Shown: positions 60,501 to 63,938, counted from the stretch's first letter. The stretch is 64,000 nt of DNA from Henricia sp. BOLD:AAB3569 (GCA_037783545.1 JBBELK010000060.1:2170001-2234000), one strand, 5' to 3'. The notes: generated by a model from the letters alone, not told the origin. Program-made: numbers and translations.

Positions 60501-63239
60501 TAATGTAAACTCGGCCTGACAAATTATATGACCGATTTAAATGCCATACCAAAAAACAAAACAAAATCAATTTCAGAATCAGGGACTGGCGGTCCTCCAC
60601 TGTCAAGAAATTGTCTATGTCAGAGGTCCCTTTGGGCCTTTTTTTTTCAGAAGCTTTCGGCTGCAGTGCATTTTGGAACAAAATTCTAAAGTTATATTTT
60701 GAGTTAAAACCACTTTCACACAACAGACAAGTTGCAACAGATTTCAAAAATACTTTTGTTGCAAAAATTCATCAAGCGGTTGCTGTTTTATGCTTGTTAA
60801 AATGCATCCAATTTGCGTGTGGAATCGTTATTGAAAATGAATAGACGGCAACTTCGAAAATTGTGATTAAATGCAAAGCGCCCTCTTGGCACGAAGCACG
60901 TCATTTGGTTCCGGGTTAGTCTTAAATTCAAGTGTTTCTTGTCCTTCAAGAGCAGACTGCAAACAGGGCGCCCTCAACCATGGAGCTATTATAGCTCCAT
61001 GCCTTAAAGGCCCTGTAGATGATCTGTTTTTGAGCGATTCTGCGAATAAAACCATTATAAATCAAAAGAAAGACATCAACAAACTCATCCGAAGAAATTT
61101 CAGCTTTGTCAAATGTACCACGTTTAAAAAAACATGAAAATCTATATGCGTTTTCCTGGTCTTGGAGAGGTGTTTCAAATATTCGTTCTCAGTGGATCGG
61201 GTATACTATGTGGCTTGCGTCATGCATTCTGTGGCGCACATCATATACTGCGTGTGCGCGCGATCCATAAAAATGCATCGCGTTGGAACACGCACACGCA
61301 GTACACAGCGCCCATGCATTTTGGACCGCATAGATGCGAACCAAAAATAAGTAAATCGTTTGCAAACGATCTAAATAATTTCATCTTTACGTATTATTTT
61401 CTGGTAAAATTATATCATTTTGAGCGGAAACCTTTCATTGGGTAGTTGCTATTAATTCAATCTTTACTTTCAGAACTTTTCCCGTGTAAACTCGTCGATT
61501 ACTTTTTGGGGTCATTGCAAATGATCCACTGGGCCTTTAACTATTAAATAATAATTATACATAACATGTATATAGAGCATGATGAGGGCGCTATAGGCAT
61601 GGGCTTTGTTATGCCCATGGTCATGCCCATGGTCATGCCCATAGGTGTCTTGAATCAAGACTAGGTAGTTGACGGCGTCCGCTCTAACCATTTATAGCTC
61701 CATGCTCTAACTGCCGATTTTGTGATACTTTGGGGCGGAAAATCTCACTACAGCACATGTGGATTTGCGTGATATTTGGCACAAATACAAAAAAGAGCAG
61801 CCCCAATTGACCTGTACTAAAAACAATCAACCTGACAGATTAAATGACAGAAACAAAAGGTGGCATGATTTACAGTGCAATAAACCTTATCGACGTTCTC
61901 AATGCATTATGGGATTGGATGACAAAATTGCCCGGCCAAATGTGCATACATGTAAACCTATGAGGCGGACGCCAACTCGGCTACTTTTTAACTCATTTTC
62001 ACGAAAACCAAAAAGAGTTCAAGAATCAACCTCCCACCACTTTATCTTTGACACATATCAAACATACTGACAAACATGTCCCGAAACAGAAATGTTGCAA
62101 ATGCGAGAAATCATCGGGGATTCCCTTCGTATCGGTAGAGTCCGAGTACCACGCTCGCAGCTCGGTATGGGCTATGCAACACGCGCCGTATCGGCACGGC
62201 GCTGGTTGGATTGAGTGTGCTGCACTGCGAGTCCGTGTACACGGACTCTCCCGCCAATATACAATTTTAAAAATCGTTTTTAAAAATGCATATCGTCAGA
62301 AATGATGCTTTATTTTCAGTATCTATTTAAAAGGTTTGAGTTGCACAATGTTGTGATATTTTAGAGGATGTTTTTCAAGATGCGCTATTTCAGAAACGGC
62401 AGGAATGTGTTGTGAAACTTAACAGTTTTACCAGGGGAGTCCGTGTACACGGACTTGCAGTGCAGCACACTTAATCCATCCAACCAGCACCGTGCCGATA
62501 CGGCGCGTGTTGCATCATGGAGGTAGGGTTGCATAGCGCATAACGAGCTGCGAGCGTGGTACTCGGACTCTACCGATACGAAGGGAATCCCCGATGATTT
62601 CTCGCATTTGCAACATTTCTGTTTCGGGACATGTTTGTCAGAATGTTTGATATATATGTGTCAAAGATAAAGTGGTGGGAGGTTGATTCTTGAACTCTTT
62701 TTGGTTTTCGTGAAAATGAGTTAAAAAGTAGCCGAGTTGGCGTCCGCCTCATAGGTTTATGCACATTTGGCCGGGCAATTTTGTCATCCAATCCCATAAT
62801 GCATTGAGAACGTCGATAAGGTTTATTTCACGTAGCAGTCCATCAAGCTTGCAAACTTCGGTTACGGATTTGGCCAATAATAGTGTCCGACTGCGCAGCT
62901 GATGATATCACGGATTTCAAAGTCGCTACCACAGTGCATACTTTTTGCCAACATCTCCAGTGATGTATCGAAAAAAATACCCTTATTTTTGCTAAAAAAA
63001 GCAAATTGATTGTGCCTAAATTTTTTTTATTGCATTTGACTAACGTAACTCGTAAGCAAACATCTGCAGTTAATATGAAAACTTACCCTTCCAAGAAGTA
63101 CGGGTATTGCTGAAATATCAATGTCATAGTGTACAGACTTTAGTTCTTCTAGATCTAAAAATGCAAAAATATTACTGCAAAATAGTGAAAAACTGCAGCA
63201 AAACGCAAGGAAGCATTTCTCCCAAGTCGACATTGCCAT
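30353..63239 (-). CDS. OS9: OS-9, ER lectin of glycoprotein ERAD, 12 exons, 671 aa
   Basis: Twelve exons, all GT/AG with matching phases, join to 2,016 nt. Residues 1-28 form a signal peptide (CFLAFCCSFSLFC core). The mannose 6-phosphate receptor homology domain spans about 90-212: APCLVK, the sugar-binding WW pair at 112-113, Gln125 in the IKQYH segment, a Cys-rich QCDLT segment, the EVRFVC strand with Arg188, and the DEPSSCIY segment with Glu204 and Tyr210. A charged middle follows (about 230-505), then a conserved C-terminal part at 520-671 with KVTKITLD, GKIEFRIVTYSP, LTEEESNYFKNVVVGIL and RQKRLESNY. Human OS-9 is 667 residues with the same order. OS-9 binds trimmed N-glycans on misfolded proteins in the ER lumen and delivers them to SEL1L-HRD1 for retrotranslocation. 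Intron 11 is 11.7 kb. All key residues I could check are present. Confidence 0.95.
30639..31204 (+). mobile_element. Tc1/mariner deletion derivative
   Basis: The inverted ends TACTAAAACGCAAAAGAAAC and its partner ending GCGTTTCAGTA are flanked by TA on both sides (30637-30638, 31205-31206). Inside, at about 30915-31007, the + strand encodes the decayed end of a Tc1-type transposase: IQRLVGSMRR followed, one frame over, by ACIQINGGHTRY, whose GGHTRY is a Tc1 signature. The catalytic triad region is deleted. It lies in intron 11 of OS9, 120 bp from exon 12 and in the opposite orientation to the gene. Confidence 0.85.
31226..31390 (-). pseudogene. Tc1-type transposase C-terminal fragment
   Basis: The - strand reads, in one frame, GMSRLLELSVSQTTLELQKL then REIFQAEWHTLPQQVLWRLV, ending at a stop where SMPRR would be expected. 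This is the segment before the C terminus of a Tc1-type transposase. It lies only 22 bp from the Tc1 derivative at 30639-31204 but is inverted relative to its remnant, so it is a separate insertion. No terminal repeats are seen. Confidence 0.7.
31391..32394. other. OS9 intron 11, no feature seen
   Basis: I find no exon, RNA gene or clear repeat boundary here. A poly-T run lies near 32018-32032. Short ORFs on both strands have no family resemblance. Confidence 0.4.
32395..32599. mobile_element. hAT-like MITE (GGGGCGGATCCAGGA ends)
   Basis: Left AGGGGCGGATCCAGGA and right TCCTGGATCCGCCCCC are inverted repeats around 205 bp. GGGGCGGATCCAGG ends are common among hAT-derived MITEs of animals. The flanking octamers match only partly, so the target duplication is not secure. 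Confidence 0.65.
32600..33181. other. OS9 intron 11, no feature seen
   Basis: No supported feature. The 159-codon frame at 32562-33041 starts inside the preceding MITE and has no domain I recognise. Confidence 0.4.
33182..33660. mobile_element. MITE family J, copy 1
   Basis: Opens AGGCCTGTTTACACTTGATT, closes AGTGTAAACACGGCCAAA with a short tail to about 33660. Blocks TTTGCCGAATCAAAC, AATTGCCGGGTTAAACCC and ATACAGATTCAGCAATTTGA are shared with 47597-48080, where the order and orientation are the same. Non-coding. Confidence 0.65.
33915..34222. mobile_element. Repeat family D, copy 2
   Basis: GGATGCCGCAATAGGGCGAC through GTCGCCCTATCCTAGC, the reverse of the nested copy at 9802-10110. Contains GGGGACCACCGAAATTTCGG. 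The family has no conserved protein frame. Confidence 0.65.
34660..35213. mobile_element. TTAA element family E, uninterrupted copy
   Basis: Left TTAAAGGTAATACACGTACG, right GATGTATACTGCCTTTAA, giving TTAA borders. The middle is a run of CCACTTCGCCC and its complement GGGCGAAGTGG. The flanks of this middle (TTTTGAGAAAACAGTCAAAA; GACGAAAACTAATTGTTTTA) match those at 10110-10350, where family D has inserted. Confidence 0.65.
35446..35574 (-). other. Candidate OS9 cassette exon (unproven)
   Basis: On the - strand a pyrimidine-rich tract ends in AG just before 35574 and a GTAAAG donor follows 35446. The 129-nt interval is open in phase 0, the phase of the exon 11-12 junction. It would add 43 residues beginning LNPNSGQPRQSSTT, rich in Ser/Thr, before the last exon. 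Human OS-9 has no matching segment that I know of, and a chance ORF of this size is quite possible. Confidence 0.22.
35949..36191. mobile_element. MITE family B, copy 2 (reverse)
   Basis: GGGCCAATTTCATAGAGCTG at left and CTCTATGAAATTGGCCCC at right, with TTACCAGCAAAAATTTCATG and TCACATGAGGATTTCACTGG inside. This is the reverse of the copy at 5822-6073. Confidence 0.75.
36370..36610. repeat. Direct duplicate of 38640-38870
   Basis: About 240 bp nearly identical to the later stretch: GAGAGTGTGTGATGGATTG, GTTTGCCAACTTGGTACACT, CTTCGTCCTTCCCTTCAGTC and GTGGAGAAGATCTTCTGTGG. At 38640 the same segment sits between the arms of an inverted-repeat element; here no arms are seen. Confidence 0.75.
37005..37762. 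mobile_element. TTAA element family K, copy 1
   Basis: Opens TTAAAGGCCCTATAGATGAT and closes TGCAAATGATACAGGGGGCC. Shared blocks with 61004-61543 are GATCTGTTTTTGAGCGATTC, AAACCATTATAAATCAAAAG and TTTGCAAACAATCTAAATA. The internal ORF at 37349-37657 is matched only loosely by one at 61134-61445, so a degenerate coding origin cannot be excluded. Confidence 0.6.
38552..39227. mobile_element. Inverted-repeat element carrying a duplicated segment
   Basis: The left arm ACTCGACCAAAAAAGTTCTG runs to TAGGAAAATAAT, and the right arm ATTATTTTCCTACATTAAAT to CAGAACTTTTTTGGTCGAGT; each is about 80 bp. Between them lies the 230-bp segment also found at 36370-36610, plus 270 bp unique to this copy. Either the element picked up a local segment, or the 36370 copy is a remnant that lost its arms. 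Confidence 0.65.
39419..39901. mobile_element. Inverted-repeat MITE (AGACTACCTGGCAAA ends)
   Basis: Left AGACTACCTGGCAAAACGGG pairs with right GATTTGCCAGGTAGTCT. Inside, GGCTGCTGCGGGTGGTG pairs with CACACGCAGCAGCC, and GGCGCAAAAGTCTTTACG with CAGACTTTTGCGCC. About 480 bp. It appears inserted next to a Tc1-like end at 39243 (TACAGTGAAATCCTGTTAAC). Confidence 0.65.
40259..41033. mobile_element. Tc1/mariner-type element without transposase
   Basis: Inverted ends TACAGTAAACCTCGGATAAG and CTTATGCAAAGTTTACTGTA, with subterminal AAAATCCGACTTA words on both sides. The ends resemble those of the short element at 17029. The 775 bp encode no recognisable transposase. Confidence 0.7.
41662..41801. mobile_element. 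TTAA foldback MITE family A, copy 4
   Basis: A 140-bp palindrome from TTAAAGGCACAGGCTCGTC to GACGAGCCTGTGCCTTTAA, with perfect outer arms and TTAA at both borders. Some inner mismatches have accumulated (ATTACGCAGCCC opposite GGAACTGCGTATTA). Confidence 0.85.
42091..42235. mobile_element. Short inverted-repeat MITE
   Basis: TATAGACCATTTGCACAGCG at left pairs with CGCTGTGCAAGGGGTCTATT-type sequence at right. Built like 19501-19648 but distinct in sequence. It ends 17 bp from OS9 exon 11 on the donor side. Confidence 0.55.
42252..42379 (-). CDS. OS9: OS9 exon 11
   Basis: Acceptor AAAAAGCAG, donor GTGAGT; 128 nt, entering in phase 1 and leaving in phase 0. Residues 576-617 read KIEFRIVTYSPTEW, then an acidic run and LTEEESNYFKNVVVGIL. 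These match the human segments KIEIKIVRPW and LTDEDTRNLKEIFFNIL. Confidence 0.93.
42905..43115. repeat. 43-bp minisatellite (CTCGGCCCCAGACTGA)
   Basis: At least four units at exact 43-bp spacing (GCCTTGTGTACA at 42948, 42991, 43034 and 43077), each with CTCGGCCCCAGACTGACTCG and CCCCAATTGCC. 43 is not a multiple of 3 and the unit lacks stops in several frames, which explains the overlapping ORFs of 86-165 codons on both strands. Confidence 0.85.
43280..43560. repeat. Family E partial copy
   Basis: TTGGTAAACTGTTACAAATA, CCTGAGCAAAAACCATCTCC, GTACTTCGTCTAACATTTGA and several GGGCGAAGTGG words. This is one arm and the middle of family E. Smaller pieces of the same family lie at 51270-51380 and 55990-56050. 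Confidence 0.55.
43575..43700 (-). mobile_element. tRNA-derived SINE, decayed copy
   Basis: On the - strand the sequence reads GTGTAGTGGTCAAGGCGTCT, then GTTTATGGGTTTTAGTCACA, followed by a tail resembling AGCACTGGGTACACAGT. The layout is the same as 47130-47275 and 54575-54670. Confidence 0.5.
43760..44060. repeat. C/A-rich low-complexity tract
   Basis: Irregular ACCCCAACCC, CCACTACTCC and ACAACACTAC words fill about 300 bp with almost no G. Strong strand asymmetry; the translated frame is a low-complexity artefact. Confidence 0.8.
44357..44605. mobile_element. MITE family I, copy 2
   Basis: GGGTCTTTCTATAAATTAGG at left and CCTAATTTATAGAAAGACCC at right give a longer terminal repeat than copy 1. 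The interior is almost identical to 28136-28378, so both are probably young. Confidence 0.82.
44760..45170 (+). repeat. Repeat family L, copy 1 (inverted relative to 50030-50445)
   Basis: About 400 bp aligning in reverse to 50030-50445: GTGACGTCACGCCTTCCA, GAGCAAGAAAAGCGCATTGG, CTTTATGTTGTTGCGCCA, ATTTGAACGTATCGCAAC and GTTGACACCCAAACATTCC. In this copy a frame runs from 44901 through AKNRDQVKALPSLQAECMLN to a GTGAGT donor-like site. Copy 2 shows the same frame interrupted. I do not recognise the peptide. Confidence 0.65.
45259..45465 (-). CDS. OS9: OS9 exon 10
   Basis: Acceptor TTCTCCAG, donor GTAAGC; 207 nt, phase 1 in and out. Residues 507-574 include IKLKVTKITLDKTKKPG and PIEEAIAQQLENAGV, parallel to human RVRVTKLRL and IEGLVKELLEREGL. 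Lys-rich, then acidic. Confidence 0.93.
45500..45645 (+). mobile_element. tRNA-derived SINE head
   Basis: TGGGGGTAGTGGGTTCGCAG is followed by GGTTATGGGTTCGAGTCC (B box), then CATTGTGTTTCTGTACATGG and GACACTTAACC. This is a tRNA-like head joined to a SINE body, in + orientation inside intron 9 of OS9. Confidence 0.6.
45745..45900. repeat. Repeat family M, copy 1
   Basis: GTGTGCATGCACGCGTGTTG, CGCGCAGTGCTGTCGCGTAT, CTTCTTCATAAAGCGCGTGC and ACTATTCCCGGGTAGCTGAG are repeated in the same direction at 49115-49310. The reverse ends were not found. Confidence 0.65.
46030..46165 (-). CDS. OS9: OS9 exon 9
   Basis: Acceptor TTTATAG, donor GTTTGT; 136 nt, phase 0 in and phase 1 out. Residues 461-505, IVEGEEDNAATDHKDE then FRTLKNFINEMKEKGQK, resemble the human segment around DLIRFIEELKGG. 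The GTTTGT donor is weaker than the others. Confidence 0.88.
46195..46572. repeat. Dispersed repeat family G, copy 3
   Basis: GATGAACTGCCTTGTAGAAA, TTCAGAAAACCTTAAAAATC, GGCAATTTCTCCCACAAAGG and GCAAATGATGTATTGGGGCT, in the same order as 13755-14100. It lies 30 bp upstream of OS9 exon 9 on the transcribed strand. Confidence 0.65.
46600..46668 (-). repeat. tRNA-like sequence, probably SINE head or tRNA fossil
   Basis: The - strand reads ATATAGCTCAGCTGATAGAA (A-box-like) and GGGTTCGAATCCCGTTGAGG (B box and T arm). The central part does not form a standard 5-bp stem with a 7-base loop, so I do not call a functional tRNA. Confidence 0.5.
46670..47078. mobile_element. Inverted-repeat element, family H relative
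   Basis: AAGTCTGTTTTCAATACTGG at left pairs with AATACCGGAGAGACCG-type sequence and CAATACCGG..AAAACAGACTT at right. Inside, GGATCATAACTAGGTGCAAT pairs with ATTGCACAGAGTTATGATCC. The middle blocks (CTGAAAGCCCTGTGTGCAAA, TTTGTACACAGAGTTTTTAG) parallel family H. Confidence 0.65.
47130..47275 (-). mobile_element. tRNA-derived SINE with near-complete tRNA head
   Basis: On the - strand the head starts GCTCGGTGGTTAAGTGGTTA, has an anticodon-arm-like TCTGCCTAGTATGCAGG and ends GTGGGTTCGAGTCCCGC then CCGAGC, foldable as a cloverleaf with one acceptor mismatch. A SINE body follows (GAGTTTTAGCGTGTCCTCGG, ATAGTGCATACTGCGTCGTG). The same body is at 47370-47475. Confidence 0.7.
47370..47475 (-). mobile_element. 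tRNA-derived SINE, truncated second copy
   Basis: Same body as 47130-47275 in the same orientation (GTGGGTTTGAGTCCCACC, TGAGTTTTAGCATGTCCTC, ATAGGGCATACCGCGTCG), with most of the tRNA head missing. Confidence 0.6.
47597..48080. mobile_element. MITE family J, copy 2
   Basis: GGCCCGTTTTACACTCTATT, TTTGCCGAATCGAACTCC, AACCCTGCAATTGTCAAGG, TACAGATTCGGCAATTTGAG and AGTGTAAACACGGTGTTAG follow the same order as 33182-33660. Confidence 0.65.
48378..48811. mobile_element. Family H palindromic MITE, complete
   Basis: GGGTCTTTCCACAGTAAAGG at left and CCTTTACTGTGGAAAGACCC at right are perfect inverted repeats. The arms continue (CCAGAAAATACCTTTGTCTG; CAGACGAAGGTATTTCC) for about 200 bp to a short middle near 48590. 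The left half occurs alone at 14850-15000. Confidence 0.82.
49115..49310. repeat. Repeat family M, copy 2
   Basis: GTGTGCATGCACACGTGTTG, CGCGCAGTGCTGTCGCGTAT, CTTCTTCATAAAGCGCGTGT and two CCCGGGTAGCTG words, parallel to 45745-45900. The end block GCGCGTGCGTAGTAAAC is repeated once more in this copy. Confidence 0.65.
49322..49341 (+). repeat. Short telomere-like TTAGGG tract
   Basis: TTAGGGTAGGGTTAGGGTTA, three imperfect TTAGGG units in intron 8 of OS9. Probably chance or a repair scar. Confidence 0.6.
49437..49744 (-). CDS. OS9: OS9 exon 8
   Basis: Acceptor TACTTCAG, donor GTATAT; 308 nt, phase 1 in and phase 0 out. Residues 359-460 are strongly acidic (KDDDDIDEMSLL, DDGELESLMDKDIGELVDEF), ending EEIDAVNSLLQE. 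This corresponds to the acidic central part of vertebrate OS-9, which varies most between species. Confidence 0.9.
50030..50445 (-). repeat. Repeat family L, copy 2 (inverted relative to 44760-45170)
   Basis: Reads on the - strand as the same unit as 44760-45170: GGCGCAACAACATAAAG in + sense near 50296, GATACGTTCAAATTATTGAG near 50180 and GGAATGTTTGGGTGTCA near 50061. The peptide frame of copy 1 is interrupted in this copy. A short third piece lies near 21055-21115 (GTTGCACTTATCTCTGTAAC). Confidence 0.65.
50553..50998. mobile_element. Inverted-repeat MITE next to OS9 exon 7
   Basis: ATATCGAGTGCTTGGGGTTC at left pairs with GAACCCCAAGCACTCGATAT at right, then AAATGTGTTAAG with CTTAACACATTT. 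The interior is about 380 bp. It ends 66 bp from the exon 7 donor, so it lies in intron 7. Confidence 0.7.
51064..51225 (-). CDS. OS9: OS9 exon 7
   Basis: Acceptor TTGGCAG, donor GTGAGA; 162 nt, phase 1 on both sides. Residues 305-357, SSLLGDLAETDVSIDGLEEA then LSSLVKSILKSVKKDVKNID, predicted helical and amphipathic. It has no strong match in my memory of human OS-9, but its frame and splice phases fit exactly between exons 6 and 8. Confidence 0.85.
51864..52007 (-). CDS. OS9: OS9 exon 6
   Basis: Acceptor ACTACTAG, donor GTAGGT; 144 nt, phase 1 on both sides. Residues 257-303, low-complexity and charged (TAKKNEHHVIAKGSSENLPK, EEPSTSQTKRKSPL), a linker after the lectin domain. Because it is phase-symmetrical (144 nt), it could be skipped without a frame change. 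Confidence 0.85.
52036..52440. mobile_element. MITE family C, copy 3, with nested insert
   Basis: ATATGTGACCGGATGCCGCG at left and the reverse GCAACATCCAACT at right; inside lie GTTTTTTGCGACCAG-type and AAAATACAAACAATTCCAGG words of family C. The segment 52208-52380 (CAGCCAATTTCACGAATCCT to TTTCGTGAAATCGGCTGC) is itself an inverted repeat, inserted in this copy. The octamer at 52429-52436 (reverse GTTGGATG) is the empty hAT target site. Confidence 0.65.
52563..53075. mobile_element. MITE family N (GATTGCAAT ends), copy 1
   Basis: CAGGGACAGATTGCAATATG at left and CAATCCACCCCAGG at right. Inner pairs are AAGACCGGTCTATAGGCTTA with AGACCGGTCTTAGACC, and GCCGGCTA words in both orientations. The better-preserved copy is at 54709-55507. 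Confidence 0.7.
53363..53564 (-). CDS. OS9: OS9 exon 5
   Basis: Acceptor TGTTCAG, donor GTATTC; 202 nt, phase 0 in and phase 1 out. Residues 189-255 begin FVCAEGEGDSIFRIDEPSSC and finish the MRH fold with Glu204 and Tyr210, then TCHHPYLRPPPS, directly comparable to the human LCPHPLLRPPPS. Confidence 0.95.
53820..54155. mobile_element. PIF/Harbinger-like MITE, copy 2 (reverse)
   Basis: GGCCAAACAAAATAAATGGT at left, ACCATTTATTTTGTTTGGCC at right, flanked by TAA on both sides (53817-53819; 54156-54158). The interior matches 18953-19283 in reverse and is only slightly diverged. Confidence 0.82.
54250..54492. mobile_element. Repeat family D, copy 3 (internally shortened)
   Basis: GGGGCGACATTTCGGGAAGA, GGGGACCACCGAAATTTCGG, AATATTAGGGCGACACCAAA and a GTCGCCCTAATATACC block, as in 33915-34222, but about 60 bp of the middle is missing. 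Confidence 0.65.
54575..54670 (-). mobile_element. tRNA-derived SINE, truncated
   Basis: The - strand reads GCAGGAGGTCGTGGGTTCGA, GTCCCACCTGAGCACACTAT, then GTCTTGGGAAAGCACTGAGT, the same order as at 47130-47275. Confidence 0.6.
54709..55507. mobile_element. MITE family N, copy 2, interrupted by a family I element
   Basis: GGGGCGGATTGCAATA at left and TATTGCAATCCGCCCC at right form a perfect 16-bp terminal repeat. Within it, at 55230-55495, lies a family I MITE. The remaining parts align with 52563-53075 (GGCTTAGTCGCTGGTTTAGC; GCCGGCTATACTTGCG). Confidence 0.75.
55230..55495. mobile_element. MITE family I, copy 3, nested in family N
   Basis: TGGGTCATTCTATAAATTTG at left and CAAATTTATAGAATGACCCA at right. 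More diverged than copies 1 and 2, but the same internal order. It sits 12 bp inside the right end of the family N element, a clear case of insertion into an older element. Confidence 0.78.
55599..55697 (-). CDS. OS9: OS9 exon 4
   Basis: Acceptor TGTTGCAG, donor GTATGT; 99 nt, phase 0 throughout. Residues 156-188, DAKRHRLNRYHSHTYVNGSQ then CDLTKKTREAEVR, matching the human KQHRLKRYHSQTYGNGSKCD and REAEVR segments. It ends in Arg188, the conserved sugar-binding arginine of the MRH domain. Confidence 0.95.
56749..57550. repeat. 16-bp minisatellite, about 50 copies
   Basis: Unit GTGGCGATGGGGCAAA repeated with few changes (GGGACAAA, GGGGCGAA variants) over 800 bp; one early unit is shortened. 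16 is not a multiple of 3 and the unit has no stop in several frames on both strands, which produces the spurious 280-390 codon ORFs. It lies in intron 3 of OS9, 74 bp from the exon 3 donor. Its right edge merges with GGGCGAAGTGGCGAAGTGAC, resembling family E. Confidence 0.95.
57625..57765 (-). CDS. OS9: OS9 exon 3 (MRH core)
   Basis: Acceptor TGCACAG, donor GTAGGA; 141 nt, phase 0. Residues 109-155 begin TKDWWNYEYCHGQDIKQYH, with the WW pair and Gln125 that bind terminal alpha-1,6 mannose in the family, and end YLGYYESEMNWNNKTHK. Very close to the human TKDWWTYEFCYGRHIQQYH. Confidence 0.96.
57945..58065 (+). mobile_element. SINE with GAGCAAGGCACTTAACC core
   Basis: CATTGAGCAAGGCACTTAAC at 57972, then GCTCCATCCTTCGGAAGGGA and TTAGTGTGTTGTGTAATGC. 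The body is shared with 26745-26990 (reverse); the head is poorly preserved. Confidence 0.65.
58582..58597. promoter_or_regulatory. CTCF-like motif in OS9 intron 2
   Basis: CGACAACAGAGGGCGCT fits the core CCASYAGRKGGCRC of CTCF sites with one or two changes. A second match is at 63333-63350, upstream of OS9. CTCF is present in bilaterians, but AGAGGGCGCT words also occur in repeats, so the call is tentative. Confidence 0.25.
59455..59625 (-). CDS. OS9: OS9 exon 2
   Basis: Acceptor TTCATAG, donor GTAAAG; 171 nt, phase 0. Residues 52-108, PVQREVVHLRSKFGQQYECQ, then a Glu-rich run, GISELLKPMENAPCLVK; human has SSKYKQRYECRLP and GIPELLSPMRDAPCLLK. The acceptor AG lies 25 bp from the edge of the large palindrome at 59651, so little of the pyrimidine tract is outside it. 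Confidence 0.95.
59651..60411. repeat. 761-bp near-perfect palindrome in OS9 intron 1
   Basis: The left end TACTTTTAGAAGGCTAAAAG pairs with CTTTTAGCCTTCTAAAAGTA at the right. Pairing continues through GATGGCGGCGGTTCTGGAAA / CCAGAACCGCCGCCATC and TTACTGAGGATAAGAGCCC to a small central GGTCACCTCATTG hairpin near 60030. The arms are about 370 bp with few mismatches. Probably a foldback transposon; it has no coding capacity. Confidence 0.9.
61004..61543. mobile_element. TTAA element family K, copy 2
   Basis: TTAAAGGCCCTGTAGATGAT at left and CATTGCAAATGATCCACTGG then GCCTTTAA at right. Shares with 37005-37762 GATCTGTTTTTGAGCGATTC, ACACGCAGTACACAGCGCCC-type and CGTTTGCAAACGATCTAAAT blocks. Confidence 0.65.
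61880..62827. repeat. 948-bp inverted repeat in OS9 intron 1
   Basis: AATAAACCTTATCGACG at left, CGTCGATAAGGTTTATT at right. The arms of about 375 bp pair almost throughout (CGGTAGAGTCCGAGTACCAC / GTGGTACTCGGACTCTACCG) around a 180-base loop. Near the inner end of both arms is the perfect palindrome AGTCCGTGTACACGGACT. The ORFs 61759-62070 and 62570-62797 are the two arms read in the same frame, not two genes. Confidence 0.88.
63087..63239 (-). CDS. OS9: OS9 exon 1 (start codon and signal peptide)
   Basis: ATG at 63237-63239; donor GTAAGT after 63087; 153 nt. Residues 1-51: a signal peptide with hydrophobic CFLAFCCSFSLFCSNIFAFL, then LDLEELKSVHYDIDISAIPV, matching the human LNLEELSEMKYGIEILPLPV. 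A second Met at residue 3 is a possible alternative start. Confidence 0.94.
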
Positions 63240-63627
63240 CTTGTTCTGTTCAGTTCATTGCGAATTGCATACACACAGCGATCGCGCCGTACGTACCGGG
63301 TATGCGCTAGTGATTACGTGGTTTAGTGCATTCACACAACAGAGGGCGCTAGCATGCAGTCTGGCTCTGGATGTTTTCAAAACAACTGCAGATCATTTGA
63401 TGACCCTTCGGAGACGTGTGACAAGTGTTCACGGAGTTTGTGCGAACCTCTTATGCAGACATCCACGTCGGTAATGTGATCTTTAACCAAAACAAAAGTC
63501 GTCGATCCCATTGATTTGTTGTCGCACCATTCATTTGCTATGATGCCTTTGTTCACTAGCTGGGCATCCTTCACTCACAATGACAGGATGTGTGCTGTTC
63601 CGCCTTTGTGTTTACACCCTCTTCCTG
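63240..63627 (-). promoter_or_regulatory. OS9: Presumed OS9 promoter region
   Basis: The sequence 5' of the OS9 start. It has no TATA box in a sensible place. It contains AGCGATCGCGCC near 63278 and a CTCF-like CAACAGAGGGCGCTAGC at 63333-63350. The assignment rests on position only. Confidence 0.3.
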
Positions 63628-63741
63628 TTTTGGAAGTCTGCTGACCAATGTTCAAGATGCGTTTGCTTCCTGGTTATTCGGACGTTTTGAGGCAAATCTG
63701 ATCGGTTTTCGAGAAAAAGAAGGTACCGTGCCTGGGTGGAT

Positions 63742-63781
<40 letters not shown>

Positions 63782-63839
63782 ACGATTGCGCCACAGAGAC
63801 AACTGATGAGGCGTTTGTATGATGACCCGAAGGTGCGTG
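63628..63839. repeat. Tandem duplication unit 1 (carries tRNA-Asn)
   Basis: A 212-bp unit starting TTTTGGAAGTCTGCTGACCA is repeated directly from 63840 (TTTTGGAAGTTTGCTGACCA) to the window end. Both units carry TTCGGACGTT, AATCTGATCGGTTTTCGAGA and a tRNA-Asn sequence in the - orientation. Confidence 0.85.
63727..63800 (-). tRNA. tRNA-Asn (GTT), nearly intact
   Basis: The - strand begins GTCTCTGTGGCGCAATCG and continues with an anticodon arm TCGGCTGTTAACCGA (anticodon GTT) and a T arm GGTGGTTCAAATCCACC, ending CAGGCAC plus discriminator G. It follows the metazoan tRNA-Asn sequence almost base for base. A and B boxes are present, and TTTTT lies about 10 bases downstream as a pol III terminator. 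One acceptor-stem mismatch (third pair, C opposite C) leaves it uncertain whether this copy is functional. Confidence 0.85.
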
Positions 63840-63938
63840 TTTTGGAAGTTTGCTGACCAAAGTTCAAGATGCGTTTGCTTCCTGGTTATTCGGACGTTCT
63901 GAGGAAAATCTGATCGGTTTTCGAGAAAAAGCAGGTAC

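Noticed and set aside
61759-62070. 103-codon frame, with a similar 75-codon reverse frame at 62570-62797
   Set aside because: The similarity arises because the two are arms of one inverted repeat; neither has a recognisable domain.
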